Source of the DNA: Prevotellaceae bacterium
GTDB taxonomy: Bacteria > Bacteroidota > Bacteroidia > Bacteroidales > Muribaculaceae
DNA: 64,000 nt
Direction of reading: 5' to 3'
Assembly (NCBI GenBank): GCA_021772015.1
Contig: JAETNS010000004.1
Location: 142,456-206,455 of the forward strand
In this document: positions 55,210 to 64,000 of the stretch, piece by piece
How the letters are laid out: each line of letters begins with the position of its first letter
Numbering within the stretch: the first letter of the stretch is position 1
Position numbers and translations under genes: made by a program
The notes under the pieces: generated by a model
Told to the model about the DNA's origin: nothing
Seen by the model: only the letters and a program-made list of their open reading frames with translations
The model's database searches: none

Positions 55210-56409
55210 TCAGGCTTTGACACCCTTGGCACCTTTCACACCACCTTTGGTGCCGCCGCCTAAAGCAAATATGTTCTGAGAGAAAGAAGTTGTCTTCTGT
55301 CCCTGACGGGTCTTGCGTTTTACAGCCAATGCTACAAGACGATCCATCAAGGCGGGGAAGCTGATTCCGGAAGCTTCCCAAAGGTAAAATGAAAGCGAAC
55401 CGGGGATTGTGTTTATCTCGTTCACATAAATCTTTCCTGTGGCCCTGTCTACGATCACATCGACACGCGACACGCCATGACAGGATAGCACCCGGAATGT
55501 CTCTCCGGCAAGACGCTGGATTTCTTTTGTCATATCTTCAGGCAAATCAGCCGGGATTTTCTTCTGGGAAGCCTGCATCCCCTCGGTTCCCTTGGAGCCG
55601 CCCATATACTTGTCTGTGTAAGACAATATCTCTTTGGTCTTGATAGGCTCTTCAAGAACCGATGCCTGGTATTCGTCGCAATCGCCGAGGATGGAACAAT
55701 TGATTTCCTGAAGATCCTCCACCATATGCTCAACGATGATCCTGGATGCATAACGGCCGGCATCCTCTACCTTCTCAAACAGCTGGTCGCGGTCATGGGC
55801 GCAACCTATACCTATCGAGGACCCGAGATTGGCAGGCTTGACAATGACAGGATAACCGATCTTCTCCTCAATCCGCTTCACAAGAGATTCCCGCTCGGCA
55901 AACCACTGCCGGTCGGTGAACCACACATAATCCACCACAGGGATGTCATTCTCGCGAAGGATCATTTTCATCGTGATCTTATCCATTCCATTCGCGGAGG
56001 AAAGCGTGTCGCAACCTGCGAACGGTATGTCTATCGACTCAAGAATACCCTGGAAGGTGCCATCCTCGCCATTCGCGCCATGAAACACAGGAATCACCAC
56101 GTCAAGTCTGGCTGCGATATCTTTCTTACCAAACATTCCTTTGGGCTTGAGATAATAAAGATTGTAGTCGCCGTGAACAGGACGCATATACACCTCCTCG
56201 GCCAATTTCTCCAGCCCTTTCATGTCGCGATAATTGCGAAGGTCAAGCAACGCATCGCCGGTAAACCAACGCCCCTCCTTGGAGACATATACCGGAGTCA
56301 CATCATATTTTGATTTGTCGATTGCGTTGATCGCCTGATTGGCGGAGATCACCGAGATCTCATGCTCGGTAGAGCGTCCGCCGAAGAAAACGCCTATATT
56401 GGTTTTCAT
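55210..56409 (-). CDS. ddl: D-alanine--D-alanine ligase
   Basis: A 399-residue ATP-grasp enzyme making D-Ala-D-Ala for peptidoglycan. N-terminal VFFGGRSTEHEISVISA, the central VIPVFHGANGEDGTFQG and the ATP-grasp segments GYPVIVKPANLGSSIGIG, VSRVDVIVDR and VNEINTIPGSLSFYLWE are all present. After the normal end of the fold there is a tail of about 35 residues rich in Gly, Lys and Ala (ALGGGTKGGVKGAKGVKA) that has no family counterpart I know. It follows the membrane-fused MurF-like gene, which uses its product. Confidence 0.94.
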   Translation of the reverse strand: MKTNIGVFFGGRSTEHEISVISANQAINAIDKSKYDVTPVYVSKEGRWFTGDALLDLRNYRDMKGLEKLAEEVYMRPVHGDYNLYYLKPKGMFGKKDIAARLDVVIPVFHGANGEDGTFQGILESIDIPFAGCDTLSSANGMDKITMKMILRENDIPVVDYVWFTDRQWFAERESLVKRIEEKIGYPVIVKPANLGSSIGIGCAHDRDQLFEKVEDAGRYASRIIVEHMVEDLQEINCSILGDCDEYQASVLEEPIKTKEILSYTDKYMGGSKGTEGMQASQKKIPADLPEDMTKEIQRLAGETFRVLSCHGVSRVDVIVDRATGKIYVNEINTIPGSLSFYLWEASGISFPALMDRLVALAVKRKTRQGQKTTSFSQNIFALGGGTKGGVKGAKGVKA

Positions 56410-56448
56410 GATTGAAATAACTGTTCGGATATGATTGAAAAGTGTTTT

Positions 56449-58038
56449 TTATTTGAAAGTGTCAGGAAGATCGTTCTCATAAAGTACGATGTCGCCTGAA
56501 ACTGCGATCTTATGAAGCTGCTGCTGGGCCTGCGCGAAATCGTCGACCGCATAGATCTTCTCTTCAGGCATTTTACCGTCAGCGAGTCCTTCGAGTATCG
56601 CCTCGCGGTTATACCTGCCCACGATTATCGCCACATCTGCATTCGCCGCGATATGGCGGCCGAACTCCCGATTGGCTTCAGACTGGCGTTCGCCAAGTTC
56701 TATCATGCCGGGGGTTATGATAATACGCTTTCCCTCATCCTTCATCATGCCCAGCACCTCGACAGCCATCTTCGACCCGGTAGGATTGGAATTGAAGGCA
56801 TCATCAATGATAGTCAAGCCGCCGGGAACCCGTCTGACACTAAGGCGGTGCTCCACCTGTTCGATCTGAGCGACAGAGTACTTGATTTTATCTACAGGGA
56901 CTCCGAGTTTCAAGGCCATGATCACGGCTGCAAGCAGATTTGACACATTGCATTCCCCGACGAGGGCAGTATGCAACTCCAGCGGCTCTTTCAAGTCTCC
57001 ACCCGAGATTCTGAAAGTCGTCCCACGGGAAGTATATCTGATATCGGTGGCTTTGTAGTCTGCATTTTTGGTATTGGCGACCGCGTAACGCAGAGCCTTG
57101 ACATTTTCAACCTTGCGGTTCGCGACATACGGAAAATCATTGTTCAGGACGGCAAAACCGTCAGCGGGGAGAGCGTCGACAAGCTCGAACTTTGTCTTCT
57201 GGACATTCTCGACAGTCTTGAAAGTCTCAAGATGCTGTTCACCGACAGCAGTTATTATGGCTGCATGAGGATGGACCAGATCGGCGATCTCCTTGATGTC
57301 GCCGGGCTGTTTGGCTCCCATCTCCACAATGAACACCTCATCGTAAGGTTTAAGATGTTCACGGACTGTGCGTATGACACCCAAAGTCGTGTTGAAACTT
57401 CCCGGTGTCATCGTCGTTGAAAAGTGTTCGGATAATATACGGTGTAGATAATGTTTGGTCGAAGTTTTTCCGTAACTTCCTGTTATTCCTATGACTTTCA
57501 AACCGGGCATTGAGGCCAGAATGGAAGCGGCCTCATCGTAATATTTCTTATTTATATGTTTCTCCACCGGTCTGAGCAACCAGTTGGCACCGAGAAGCAC
57601 CAAGGGCGACATCCATATGCAAGCGATCAATATGGCGGAGGCACCTCTTAGGCCGGCCAACAGCCAGCAAGCAGCAACCACGACAGCCGTTATGGCCATC
57701 ATGGTCATGAAAATGCGGTTTACACGCGGGGTCCTTACCAATGGCTTCTTATATTTGCGTCCGGCCAGGACTATAATCTGAACTGCCAGAATCAATATCA
57801 CTATCGGATAGGTAAGAATCGCGGGGACGCGCCCAAGCACGATCACGAAAAAAGCGATCATAGAGAACAACCTCATCATGGAGGTGCTTTCCTTGGCTTG
57901 GTTGAACCATCTGATGTAACGCTCGTTGCGGTAGGAGTTCTGTTGCAGCATCATCAGGTCACGGGAATAGACAAAGAAAAGATCCGCTGCACCCGCGACA
58001 AGGATCAATATCAAAAATATGAGGATAACGGTAGGCAT
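56449..58038 (-). CDS. murF: MurF-type ligase with N-terminal membrane domain
   Basis: A 529-residue Mur ligase. Residues 1-155 contain about four to five hydrophobic segments instead of the usual cytoplasmic UDP-MurNAc-binding first domain. The catalytic part starts near 180: Walker-type GITGSYGKTSTKHYL, VEMGAKQPGDIKEIADL, the NLLAAVIMALKLG helix, EHRLSVRRVPGGLTIIDDAFNSNP (written here as two motifs, EHRLSV and IDDAFNSNP) and PGMIELGERQ. This matches MurF, which adds D-Ala-D-Ala to UDP-MurNAc-tripeptide. The ddl gene follows at 40 bases. I recall that Campylobacterota MurF also has an N-terminal hydrophobic domain. A MurF-like paralogue with another role is possible. Confidence 0.85.
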   Translation of the reverse strand: MPTVILIFLILILVAGAADLFFVYSRDLMMLQQNSYRNERYIRWFNQAKESTSMMRLFSMIAFFVIVLGRVPAILTYPIVILILAVQIIVLAGRKYKKPLVRTPRVNRIFMTMMAITAVVVAACWLLAGLRGASAILIACIWMSPLVLLGANWLLRPVEKHINKKYYDEAASILASMPGLKVIGITGSYGKTSTKHYLHRILSEHFSTTMTPGSFNTTLGVIRTVREHLKPYDEVFIVEMGAKQPGDIKEIADLVHPHAAIITAVGEQHLETFKTVENVQKTKFELVDALPADGFAVLNNDFPYVANRKVENVKALRYAVANTKNADYKATDIRYTSRGTTFRISGGDLKEPLELHTALVGECNVSNLLAAVIMALKLGVPVDKIKYSVAQIEQVEHRLSVRRVPGGLTIIDDAFNSNPTGSKMAVEVLGMMKDEGKRIIITPGMIELGERQSEANREFGRHIAANADVAIIVGRYNREAILEGLADGKMPEEKIYAVDDFAQAQQQLHKIAVSGDIVLYENDLPDTFK

Positions 58039-58076
58039 TGGTCAGAGATATGATTGACAATGGTAAATCAAAATGT

Positions 58077-58844
58077 TCATGACTGGCTTCTCAGGAAAGA
58101 TGACAGAACGGCGCGGAACTGGACCGGATTGTCAAGGAAACTGTAATGGCCGCAACCGGGGAAGCTGACCAACCCGGCATCAGGAATAAGACGAGACATT
58201 TTTTTCGCGTCGGCCAACGGTGTGGCCGTATCGTTTTCCCCCCAGATCAGCAGAGTCGGGACAGAGATCATCGGCAACCGGTCAGTCAGATCCTCGTTGA
58301 CAACCTTCGACAGGATGCGACGCATCATGGGGGAAGCCCCGGCATAATCGCTCGAACCGCGCTTGGCCCTCATTCGGTCAATACGCTTCTGCGCCTTGTC
58401 TTTTCCGAGCATGATTTCCCAAAAGCGTTTCGCGACCTTGAAAGAATACACTTTCATGTAATACTTAGGAGAACGACGGGGCTTTATGCCTGCAGCATCA
58501 ACCAGCACAATCTTGTCAGTCTTGTTGCGCGAGGCATACAATATAGCCATGCGCCCACCGAAAGAATGGCCGACAAGGACAGGAGCTTCCAGCTTCTCTT
58601 TGGCGGCAAGTTCTTCGACAAGACGAGTGTAACGGTCAACGCCCCATACTTCCGACGGCTCCTGCGAGCCTCCGAAACCGGGGAAATCGATGTTGTAGAC
58701 GGTGTTGGTCTGCGCTGCGGTGGCGGCAATCGATCTGACCGTAGTGTGATCGCATCCCCACCCGTGCATCAGAATCAGCGGATGTCCCTCTCCGGTCACT
58801 TCCATCCTGACCTTAAGGCCATCCAGCACTATCTCCTTTTCCAT
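58077..58844 (-). CDS. Alpha/beta hydrolase
   Basis: A 255-residue alpha/beta-hydrolase-fold enzyme. Oxyanion region LMHGWGCDHTT near residues 25-35, nucleophile in VGHSFGGRMAIL, acid in WGENDTATPLAD and the terminal histidine in FPGCGHYSF. Substrate unknown. It heads a minus-strand operon (promoter at 58894-58925) continuing with the MurF-like ligase, ddl and a small ORF, so an envelope-related role is possible but not shown. Confidence 0.9.
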   Translation of the reverse strand: MEKEIVLDGLKVRMEVTGEGHPLILMHGWGCDHTTVRSIAATAAQTNTVYNIDFPGFGGSQEPSEVWGVDRYTRLVEELAAKEKLEAPVLVGHSFGGRMAILYASRNKTDKIVLVDAAGIKPRRSPKYYMKVYSFKVAKRFWEIMLGKDKAQKRIDRMRAKRGSSDYAGASPMMRRILSKVVNEDLTDRLPMISVPTLLIWGENDTATPLADAKKMSRLIPDAGLVSFPGCGHYSFLDNPVQFRAVLSSFLRSQS

Positions 58845-58893
58845 TATTCAGTCAGTATTCCGAAAGCACGTCGAATTTCGCGCTTTCACAGCG

Positions 58894-58925
58894 CAAAATT
58901 ACAAATTCTCGCTCTTATGGCCAAA
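58894..58925 (-). promoter_or_regulatory. Promoter of the hydrolase-murF-ddl operon
   Basis: On the minus strand TTTG (58925-58922), 20-base spacer, TAATTTTG (58901-58894): exact match to the Bacteroidota consensus, 50 bases upstream of the hydrolase start. Confidence 0.85.
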
Positions 58926-58943
58926 TCCAATTCGCCCCCGATG

Positions 58944-59315
58944 TCATGGTTCCCGTAGGATACGTACCAAGGAGGGAACCATCATGACAGCGGCGCATGT
59001 GATTGCGATTAGACTCATAGTGGCGACAGTCAGGATTGTAGCCAAAGACAGCTCCGTATGGACCAACCATCGGCTGGAAACCACCCCGGCGGCCACAAAA
59101 CCGACGATACCGAGAAGATAGCATACCCACTGCCATATAGATATGCGCGCCCATCGACTCTGGGGGGGCAGCCGATTCATGACGCGTGGTGTGAACCACG
59201 GATTTGAATTGACATTTGGAAGCTCCTTTTCGAGCAACGAGGATATCTCCGAGTCCATGATACAGGGATCTGCATCAATATCATAATTATATCCGGGATT
59301 CTTTTCTGGTTTCAT
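58944..59315 (-). CDS. Small membrane protein downstream of ECF sigma factor
   Basis: A 123-residue protein. The N-terminal half (DADPCIMDSEISSLLEKELP, then WFTPRVMNRLP) resembles the short cytoplasmic N-termini of Bacteroidota anti-sigma-like proteins; two hydrophobic segments follow (near 62-80 and 90-115). It starts 67 bases after the sigma gene's stop. A role in sequestering the sigma factor is plausible but no known anti-sigma motif is visible. Confidence 0.72.
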   Translation of the reverse strand: MKPEKNPGYNYDIDADPCIMDSEISSLLEKELPNVNSNPWFTPRVMNRLPPQSRWARISIWQWVCYLLGIVGFVAAGVVSSRWLVHTELSLATILTVATMSLIAITCAAVMMVPSLVRILREP

Positions 59316-59382
59316 CGTATTGATGGTTAAGTTACTATCGTATTTCCCCGATCAGCCAAACATTTAATATATGGTAAACAAC

Positions 59383-59925
59383 TTATCGGGCGAGGAGTTT
59401 AGACAGATGTCCGCGAGCGCGGCTGAGATGAGACTTGACAGTCCCGTCAGGCATACCTGTGATTTTGACAATCTCTTTCACAGGCAGTTCCTCCATGTAA
59501 AAGAGCAGAGTCACGAGCCGTTCCTTTTCAGGAAGGTGTTTTATGACCGAAGCGACATCCATACGCGCGTCAGCGGTCAGAGGAGAGGATGACGAATCCA
59601 CGATGGAAAGGTCTCCGACATCCATTCCTGTCATGTCATAACGTGCCGCCTGACGGCGGTATGTCGAGAACTCATTGATGGCGATCCTGTAAAGCCACGT
59701 CTTGAATCCCGACAACCCGTGGAACGAACGGACAGCGAGCCATGCCTTTATGAATGTCTCCTGGGCGAGATCGTCAGTCAGAGCTTCATTCCCGTTGGTC
59801 ATATTCAGCAGGAACCGCCTCAGGCCCTGCTGATGGATTTCGACAAGCCGCGAAAACGCGTCGCGGTTGTCGGAAGCCATACAGAGGGCCAGGAGCTTGA
59901 TTTCTTCAAGTCGGCGGTTTGCCAT
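59383..59925 (-). CDS. ECF-family RNA polymerase sigma factor
   Basis: A 180-residue sigma-70-like factor. Region 2 contains LAQETFIKAWLAVRSFHG and FKTWLYRIAINEFSTYRR; region 4 contains the helix-turn-helix VKEIVKITGMPDGTVKSHLS. A membrane protein lies downstream and a DUF6249-like membrane protein lies upstream on the same strand, as in other Bacteroidota sigma modules. The target genes cannot be inferred. Confidence 0.92.
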   Translation of the reverse strand: MANRRLEEIKLLALCMASDNRDAFSRLVEIHQQGLRRFLLNMTNGNEALTDDLAQETFIKAWLAVRSFHGLSGFKTWLYRIAINEFSTYRRQAARYDMTGMDVGDLSIVDSSSSPLTADARMDVASVIKHLPEKERLVTLLFYMEELPVKEIVKITGMPDGTVKSHLSRARGHLSKLLAR

Positions 59926-59985
59926 CGCTGGTTACGGAAACTTATATTTAACTATCTGTGTATGTCTGTGATATTGCAGCTCCTT

Positions 59986-61002
59986 TCATGAAGGATTATA
60001 TGGCGGAGGTGTCTGAGTGGCACTCGGGCTGTTGGATGGTTCGGAAACAGATCGTTGTGGGGAATCAGCTCCCTGTGGATAGACGGGCTCCTCATTATTG
60101 ACAGGTGGTACAGGGGATGATAGGTGAACCGGCGGCATCGGAGGTTGGGCGCATGGCTGATTCGTGGCTCCGTTGAATTGTCCGGGAGCGGGTTCCCATC
60201 CGGTCGGATTGATATTGGGATATGGTCCATACGGCGGCTGCCCACCCTGATACGGACGATTATTGGGATATTTAGGAGTGGAAGGGATGCAATAGTAACC
60301 TATGAGCTGGCCAATACCCATCAGCAACGGGATGCCGCCTGCCACTATGAAGAATGGAGCATCAATCCACAGTGAGAAGATTATCAGGGAGACTCCGACC
60401 GCGATCAGTGTCGTCGCGGAATAAAACTTGCGTGAGTCACGGGTCGATGCCGCCGGAGCGCCGTTAACACTCTTTTGGCCGAGATAGAAAGAGTCAGGCA
60501 GTTGATATCCATGATCTATCGCATTGTTGATAAGCTCATTGCGACCACGATTACGCTTAAGGGCGAATGCTAATATCACAAACAGACCGACAATGATAGT
60601 AAGACAGGGGAAACCGAAAATTATGGCAATAATTACGGTTGCAAGCCCCATATTGTCTTTAAGGACAAGCGTCTCGGCATCGAGATCCTCAAGCCCACGG
60701 AATTTTTCCGCGAACTGACCATCTTCGATCAGATCAGATATCACATATTCCGCGCCGTCATAACTCAATGCCCATTTGCCATCTTTGACCCTTACAAATG
60801 GAGGCTCGGTCGCCTGGCCGGAAACAAGATAATCGGCATCAGCTGACGATTCTTCGATGGAGACCGAATCAGCAATCACAGCCGTGGTCACCGTTTGAGG
60901 CTGAGAGATTCCGGTGGTGTCCGACTCAGATTTTGAGGGCTGCGCCTGCGCTGCTGAACACGCCAGGATGGCAGCAAGGATGAGAGCATATATCTTTTTC
61001 AT
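59986..61002 (-). CDS. DUF6249-like membrane protein with Pro-rich tail
   Basis: A 338-residue protein. A signal peptide ends near SAAQAQ. Residues 25-125 are polar and likely periplasmic (VRVKDGKWALSYDGAEYVIS). Hydrophobic segments follow near 127-150 and two near 195-235 (GVSLIIFSLWIDAPFFIVAG and GIPLLMGIGQLIGYY). The last 100 residues are Pro, Gln, Asn and Tyr-rich and low complexity. The arrangement resembles DUF6249 proteins found next to ECF sigma genes. It is 60 bases upstream of the sigma gene and probably co-transcribed, so it may be a sensor. Confidence 0.75.
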   Translation of the reverse strand: MKKIYALILAAILACSAAQAQPSKSESDTTGISQPQTVTTAVIADSVSIEESSADADYLVSGQATEPPFVRVKDGKWALSYDGAEYVISDLIEDGQFAEKFRGLEDLDAETLVLKDNMGLATVIIAIIFGFPCLTIIVGLFVILAFALKRNRGRNELINNAIDHGYQLPDSFYLGQKSVNGAPAASTRDSRKFYSATTLIAVGVSLIIFSLWIDAPFFIVAGGIPLLMGIGQLIGYYCIPSTPKYPNNRPYQGGQPPYGPYPNINPTGWEPAPGQFNGATNQPCAQPPMPPVHLSSPVPPVNNEEPVYPQGADSPQRSVSEPSNSPSATQTPPPYNPS

Positions 61003-61127
61003 AAGGATGATAATTTACATTGTTGAATATGAGTATCACAGCGGAGTTGCCGCCTCCCATCTTCTGATGGGCTTTCATATGGTTAGACTGCAAAAGACGT
61101 GACCCGGTTGCAAAATAATAAAAAAAG

Positions 61128-61159
61128 TTGGAGATTCAGGCCTATTCTTTCTAACTTTG
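61128..61159 (+). promoter_or_regulatory. ispE promoter
   Basis: TTGG (61128-61131), 20-base spacer, TAACTTTG (61152-61159). One mismatch in the -33 box. It places the transcript start near 61166, which excludes the upstream ATG at 61099 as the ispE start. Confidence 0.75.
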
Positions 61160-61227
61160 CATCAAAATGCCATGCATGGGTGTGGCTGCTTTCCTGCCCA
61201 CAGCTATTTCCCACAATCCCAAACAAG

Positions 61228-62055
61228 ATGTTAAGATTCCCAAACGCGAAAATCAACCTTGGCCTGAATGTGATATCAAAAAGGCCTGACGGATACCACA
61301 ACCTGGAAACCGTGATGTATCCTGTGCCATCACATGACATCCTTGAAGTCGTGGAGGCTAAAGACGGCCGCGACACCCTGCACTGTTCCGGCAACCCGGT
61401 TGACTGCCCGATGGAGAATAACCTTGTGTACAAGGCATTGACAGCCATCAGAAACCATTTCGACATCCCCCCTGTCACTATGTATCTTGACAAACAGACT
61501 CCCGACGGGGCAGGGCTTGGGGGCGGATCGGCAGATGCCGCACACACGTTGCTCGCAATAAATGATCTGTTCGGTCTTGGCGCGTCACGGGAGATGCTTG
61601 CCGGAATTGCTGCGGGGATCGGCGCGGATTGTCCTTTTTTCATATATGACACACCGATGTTCTGTACAGGGACAGGTACAGACCTCTCCCCCATCACATT
61701 GACTCTTCCTTCCGGACTGTGGCTTCTGATCGTCAAACCGAATGTTTCTGTCTCCACCCGTGAGGCCTATGCGGGTCTTTCCCCCGGATATCCTGACGAG
61801 CCGCTTATGGATGTCATCAGGCAACCGATCGAACAATGGCAAGGACGGCTTGTCAACGATTTCGAGCCGACGGTGTTCAGGCGTTATCCCCGGGTGGCAG
61901 AGATCAAACGCCGTATTCTTGACTTGGGAGCGATCTATGCCTCCATGTCAGGCAGCGGTTCGGCTGTATTCGGTTTTTTCCGCAAAAAGCCCGAACTGCC
62001 TGACGGTAAACCCTTCGGGGAAGATTGTTGTTATCTTCTTAGAGAATTGACCTGA
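61228..62055 (+). CDS. ispE: 4-diphosphocytidyl-2-C-methyl-D-erythritol kinase
   Basis: A 275-residue GHMP kinase of the MEP isoprenoid pathway; its products ultimately feed undecaprenyl phosphate. The N-terminus MLRFPNAKINLGLNVISKR is the family opening, the ATP-binding loop is GAGLGGGSADAAHTLL, and the C-terminal MSGSGSAVFGFF is the third GHMP motif. I chose the ATG at 61228, since the longer ORF from 61099 begins upstream of the apparent promoter and adds residues without similarity. Confidence 0.93.
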   Translation: MLRFPNAKINLGLNVISKRPDGYHNLETVMYPVPSHDILEVVEAKDGRDTLHCSGNPVDCPMENNLVYKALTAIRNHFDIPPVTMYLDKQTPDGAGLGGGSADAAHTLLAINDLFGLGASREMLAGIAAGIGADCPFFIYDTPMFCTGTGTDLSPITLTLPSGLWLLIVKPNVSVSTREAYAGLSPGYPDEPLMDVIRQPIEQWQGRLVNDFEPTVFRRYPRVAEIKRRILDLGAIYASMSGSGSAVFGFFRKKPELPDGKPFGEDCCYLLRELT

Positions 62056-62135
62056 CGGCTTAGAAAACTTCAATGTTCAAACGATCAGTTTGGCAAAGTT
62101 TTTGCTGTAATCAATATAAATTGACCATACCATAT

Positions 62136-62774
62136 ATGAAAAGTAACAACGATTTCACAAACAAACACCATAACACTACTTCTGATCGGCATAACGACTC
62201 CGATCAGAACAATGAAGAGGTTAATTTCGACAACACTGACGCAGAAATTCTGGATGTAGAGCCTGATGATGATCCACAGCCCGAAGCAATCCAGGAGACG
62301 GTGTCTGAACTTGACTCACTACGTGAGCTTTTGAAAACCAAGGAGGAGGAGGTTGCCAAGGAGAAAAAGGAATACATGTTTCTCATGGCGGAATTCGACA
62401 ACTTCCGCAAGCGCACCATGCGCGAACGTTCGGAGCTGATAAAAAATGCCTCTGAAAAAGCGCTCCAAGGGTTGTTGCCTATCGTCGATGACTTCGAGCG
62501 CGGACTTGATGCCATAAAGGACTCCACCGACGCGGAATCAGTCAAGGAAGGGATGAGCCTGATCTACAACAAGCTTGTGAAGTATCTCGGAGACAACGGA
62601 GTCAAGGCGATGGACACCACCGGCGCTGATTTTGATCCGGACCTGCATGAGGCTGTCGCCATGGTTCCTTCCGACTCCGAAACCGCTGCCGGCAAAATAA
62701 AAGACACTGTCCAGAAGGGATACACACTAAATGACAAGGTACTCCGTCACGCCAAAGTGGTGGTAGCCCAGTAA
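62136..62774 (+). CDS. grpE: Nucleotide exchange factor GrpE
   Basis: A 212-residue co-chaperone that releases ADP from DnaK. The N-terminal 55 residues are acidic and disordered, followed by a coiled coil ([19 protein letters not shown]) and [18 protein letters not shown]. The C-terminal beta-domain includes [18 protein letters not shown] text (here [17 protein letters not shown]) and [20 protein letters not shown] at 62136 chosen; the ORF extends to 62073 but that part lacks similarity. dnaJ follows after 10 bases. Confidence 0.93.
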   Translation: MKSNNDFTNKHHNTTSDRHNDSDQNNEEVNFDNTDAEILDVEPDDDPQPEAIQETVSELDSLRELLKTKEEEVAKEKKEYMFLMAEFDNFRKRTMRERSELIKNASEKALQGLLPIVDDFERGLDAIKDSTDAESVKEGMSLIYNKLVKYLGDNGVKAMDTTGADFDPDLHEAVAMVPSDSETAAGKIKDTVQKGYTLNDKVLRHAKVVVAQ

Positions 62775-62784
62775 GCCAAGGGAT

Positions 62785-63975
62785 ATGGAAAACAAGAGAG
62801 ACTATTACGAAGTGCTGGGTGTCTCCAAGACCGCCACAGCCGATGAAATAAAGAAAGCCTACAGAAAGCTGGCCATAAAATACCACCCTGACAAAAATCC
62901 GGGCGACAAAGCCGCTGAGGAAAAATTCAAGGAGGCGGCAGAAGCGTATGAGGTGCTTTCCAATGATGAAAAGCGCCAGAAATACGATCAGTTCGGCCAT
63001 TCAATGGGCCCGCAAGGATTCGGAGGAGGAGGCTTTGGCGGCAGCTACTACAGTGGTGGCGGCATGTCGATGGAGGACATCTTCTCCCAATTCGGCGACA
63101 TCTTCGGAGGGCATTTCGAGTTCGGCGGCGGAGGATTCGGCGGCGCGACCGGAGGACGATCCGGTCGCCGCAGACAGAAACCCCAACGACGGGGATCTGA
63201 CTTGCGCATCAAAGTCAAATTGACTTTAGAGGAGATATCAAAGGGGGTCTCCAAGACTCTCCGTATTCCGACATATGTGAAATGCGAGCATTGCAACGGC
63301 ACCGGGGCGAAAGACGGCACGGCATTCAATACCTGTCCGACCTGTCACGGCACCGGGACTGTCAGCCAGATCGTACAGGGGCTGTTCGGCCCCCAGGAAG
63401 CTGTCGGAGTCTGCCCCCAGTGTGATGGCGAAGGGAAAATAATCACCGAATTGTGTTCCTATTGCAATGGCGAAGGGATCCAGAGGAAAGACGAGCTGGT
63501 ATCGTTTGACATTCCCGCAGGGGTCTCTGAGGGGATGACATTGACAGTAAAAGGGAAAGGTAACGCACCACGACGTGGCGGCATCAATGGCGACCTTCTC
63601 GTAGTGATAGAGGAGGTCAAGCATCCTGAACTTATCCGCGATGGCAGCGACCTTATTTACAACCTGATGCTTGATGTTGTGACAGCTACCCTCGGAGGAG
63701 CGGTCGAAGTGCCGACAATAACCGGCCGTGCCCGTCTGAATATACCGGCCGGGACTCAACCGGGAAAAGTATTGCGTCTTCGCGGGAAAGGATTGCCTAA
63801 CCCGCAGGGAGGAGCAATCGGCGACGAACTTGTCAATGTCATGGTTTATATTCCCGAAAAGCTCAACGACAAGGAGAAAGCGGCATTTGAGTCTTTAAGG
63901 GAGGAACCTGACATCAAACCGGATCCTTCAACCACCCACCATCTTTTCTCGAAGCTGAAACATATATTTGAGTAA
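62785..63975 (+). CDS. dnaJ: Chaperone DnaJ (Hsp40)
   Basis: A 396-residue full-length class A J-protein. The J domain (residues 5-70) has the HPD motif in [14 protein letters not shown] Gly/Phe-rich linker follows ([15 protein letters not shown]). The zinc-binding region has four C-x2-C-x-G-x-G repeats ([32 protein letters not shown]). The C-terminal substrate-binding domain is complete ([19 protein letters not shown]). It stimulates DnaK with GrpE; the two genes form an operon. The gene ends 25 bases before the window edge. Confidence 0.96.
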   Translation: MENKRDYYEVLGVSKTATADEIKKAYRKLAIKYHPDKNPGDKAAEEKFKEAAEAYEVLSNDEKRQKYDQFGHSMGPQGFGGGGFGGSYYSGGGMSMEDIFSQFGDIFGGHFEFGGGGFGGATGGRSGRRRQKPQRRGSDLRIKVKLTLEEISKGVSKTLRIPTYVKCEHCNGTGAKDGTAFNTCPTCHGTGTVSQIVQGLFGPQEAVGVCPQCDGEGKIITELCSYCNGEGIQRKDELVSFDIPAGVSEGMTLTVKGKGNAPRRGGINGDLLVVIEEVKHPELIRDGSDLIYNLMLDVVTATLGGAVEVPTITGRARLNIPAGTQPGKVLRLRGKGLPNPQGGAIGDELVNVMVYIPEKLNDKEKAAFESLREEPDIKPDPSTTHHLFSKLKHIFE

Positions 63976-64000
63976 TCCAGCACAAAAATAGCGATACATC

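Noticed and set aside
55726..56313. 195-residue plus-strand ORF opposite ddl
   Set aside because: Antisense shadow of a confidently identified ddl gene.

Overview
The window is a piece of a Bacteroidales chromosome. A gut Muribaculaceae-like genome is my best guess, but I could not test it. The evidence is a UpxY-type capsule antiterminator, Bacteroidota promoters of the form TTTG-N20-TAnnTTTG, a DUF4296 lipoprotein behind lspA, a secreted protein with a C-terminal domain like type IX secretion sorting domains, and an ECF sigma factor beside a DUF6249-like membrane protein.

Positions 1-31200 hold one very large capsular polysaccharide (CPS) operon read entirely on the minus strand. It begins at a recognisable promoter (31169-31200) with a leader of about 190 nt, then runs: UpxY antiterminator, CpsB-type phosphatase, acyltransferase, WecA-like phosphoglycosyltransferase, Wza, Wzc, a YdcF-family protein, Wzx, a ferredoxin/F420-type protein with a pyruvyl transferase, then a long series of glycosyltransferases (GT2, GT4, GT8, GT32). 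A CDP-glycerol-like module (TagD-oxidoreductase fusion, SDR, glycerophosphotransferase), a PIG-L deacetylase with a BioF2-like acyltransferase, a Wzy polymerase and O-acyltransferases follow. The operon runs off the left edge. No nucleotide-sugar synthesis genes are present except the CDP-polyol enzyme, so other donors must come from elsewhere in the genome. A tyrosine recombinase (31768-33231) lies just upstream, flanked by 23-nt direct repeats. Inverted repeats bracket the upxY gene and the promoter.

The most striking feature is a set of four homopolymeric G/C tracts of 8-10 bases inside CPS modification genes. Two acyltransferase genes are out of frame exactly at such a tract, and removing one G from each restores a full-length protein. 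The other two tracts are in frame. On their G strand all four are followed by TAA. I read this as slippage-based (contingency) phase variation of capsule decoration, under whole-locus control by UpxY and the recombinase.

Positions 33400-64000 are ordinary chromosome. Genes are a sugar O-acetyltransferase, gpmI, class I fumarase, a small lipoprotein, ychF, an M13 peptidase, the large secreted protein, nadE, a YpfJ-like metallopeptidase, dnaB, ileS, a DksA-like regulator, lspA and the DUF4296 lipoprotein on the plus side. A minus-strand cell-wall operon follows (hydrolase, membrane-fused murF-like ligase, ddl, small ORF), then an ECF sigma factor module, then ispE, grpE and dnaJ on the plus strand. 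No rRNA, tRNA, CRISPR array or insertion sequence was seen.
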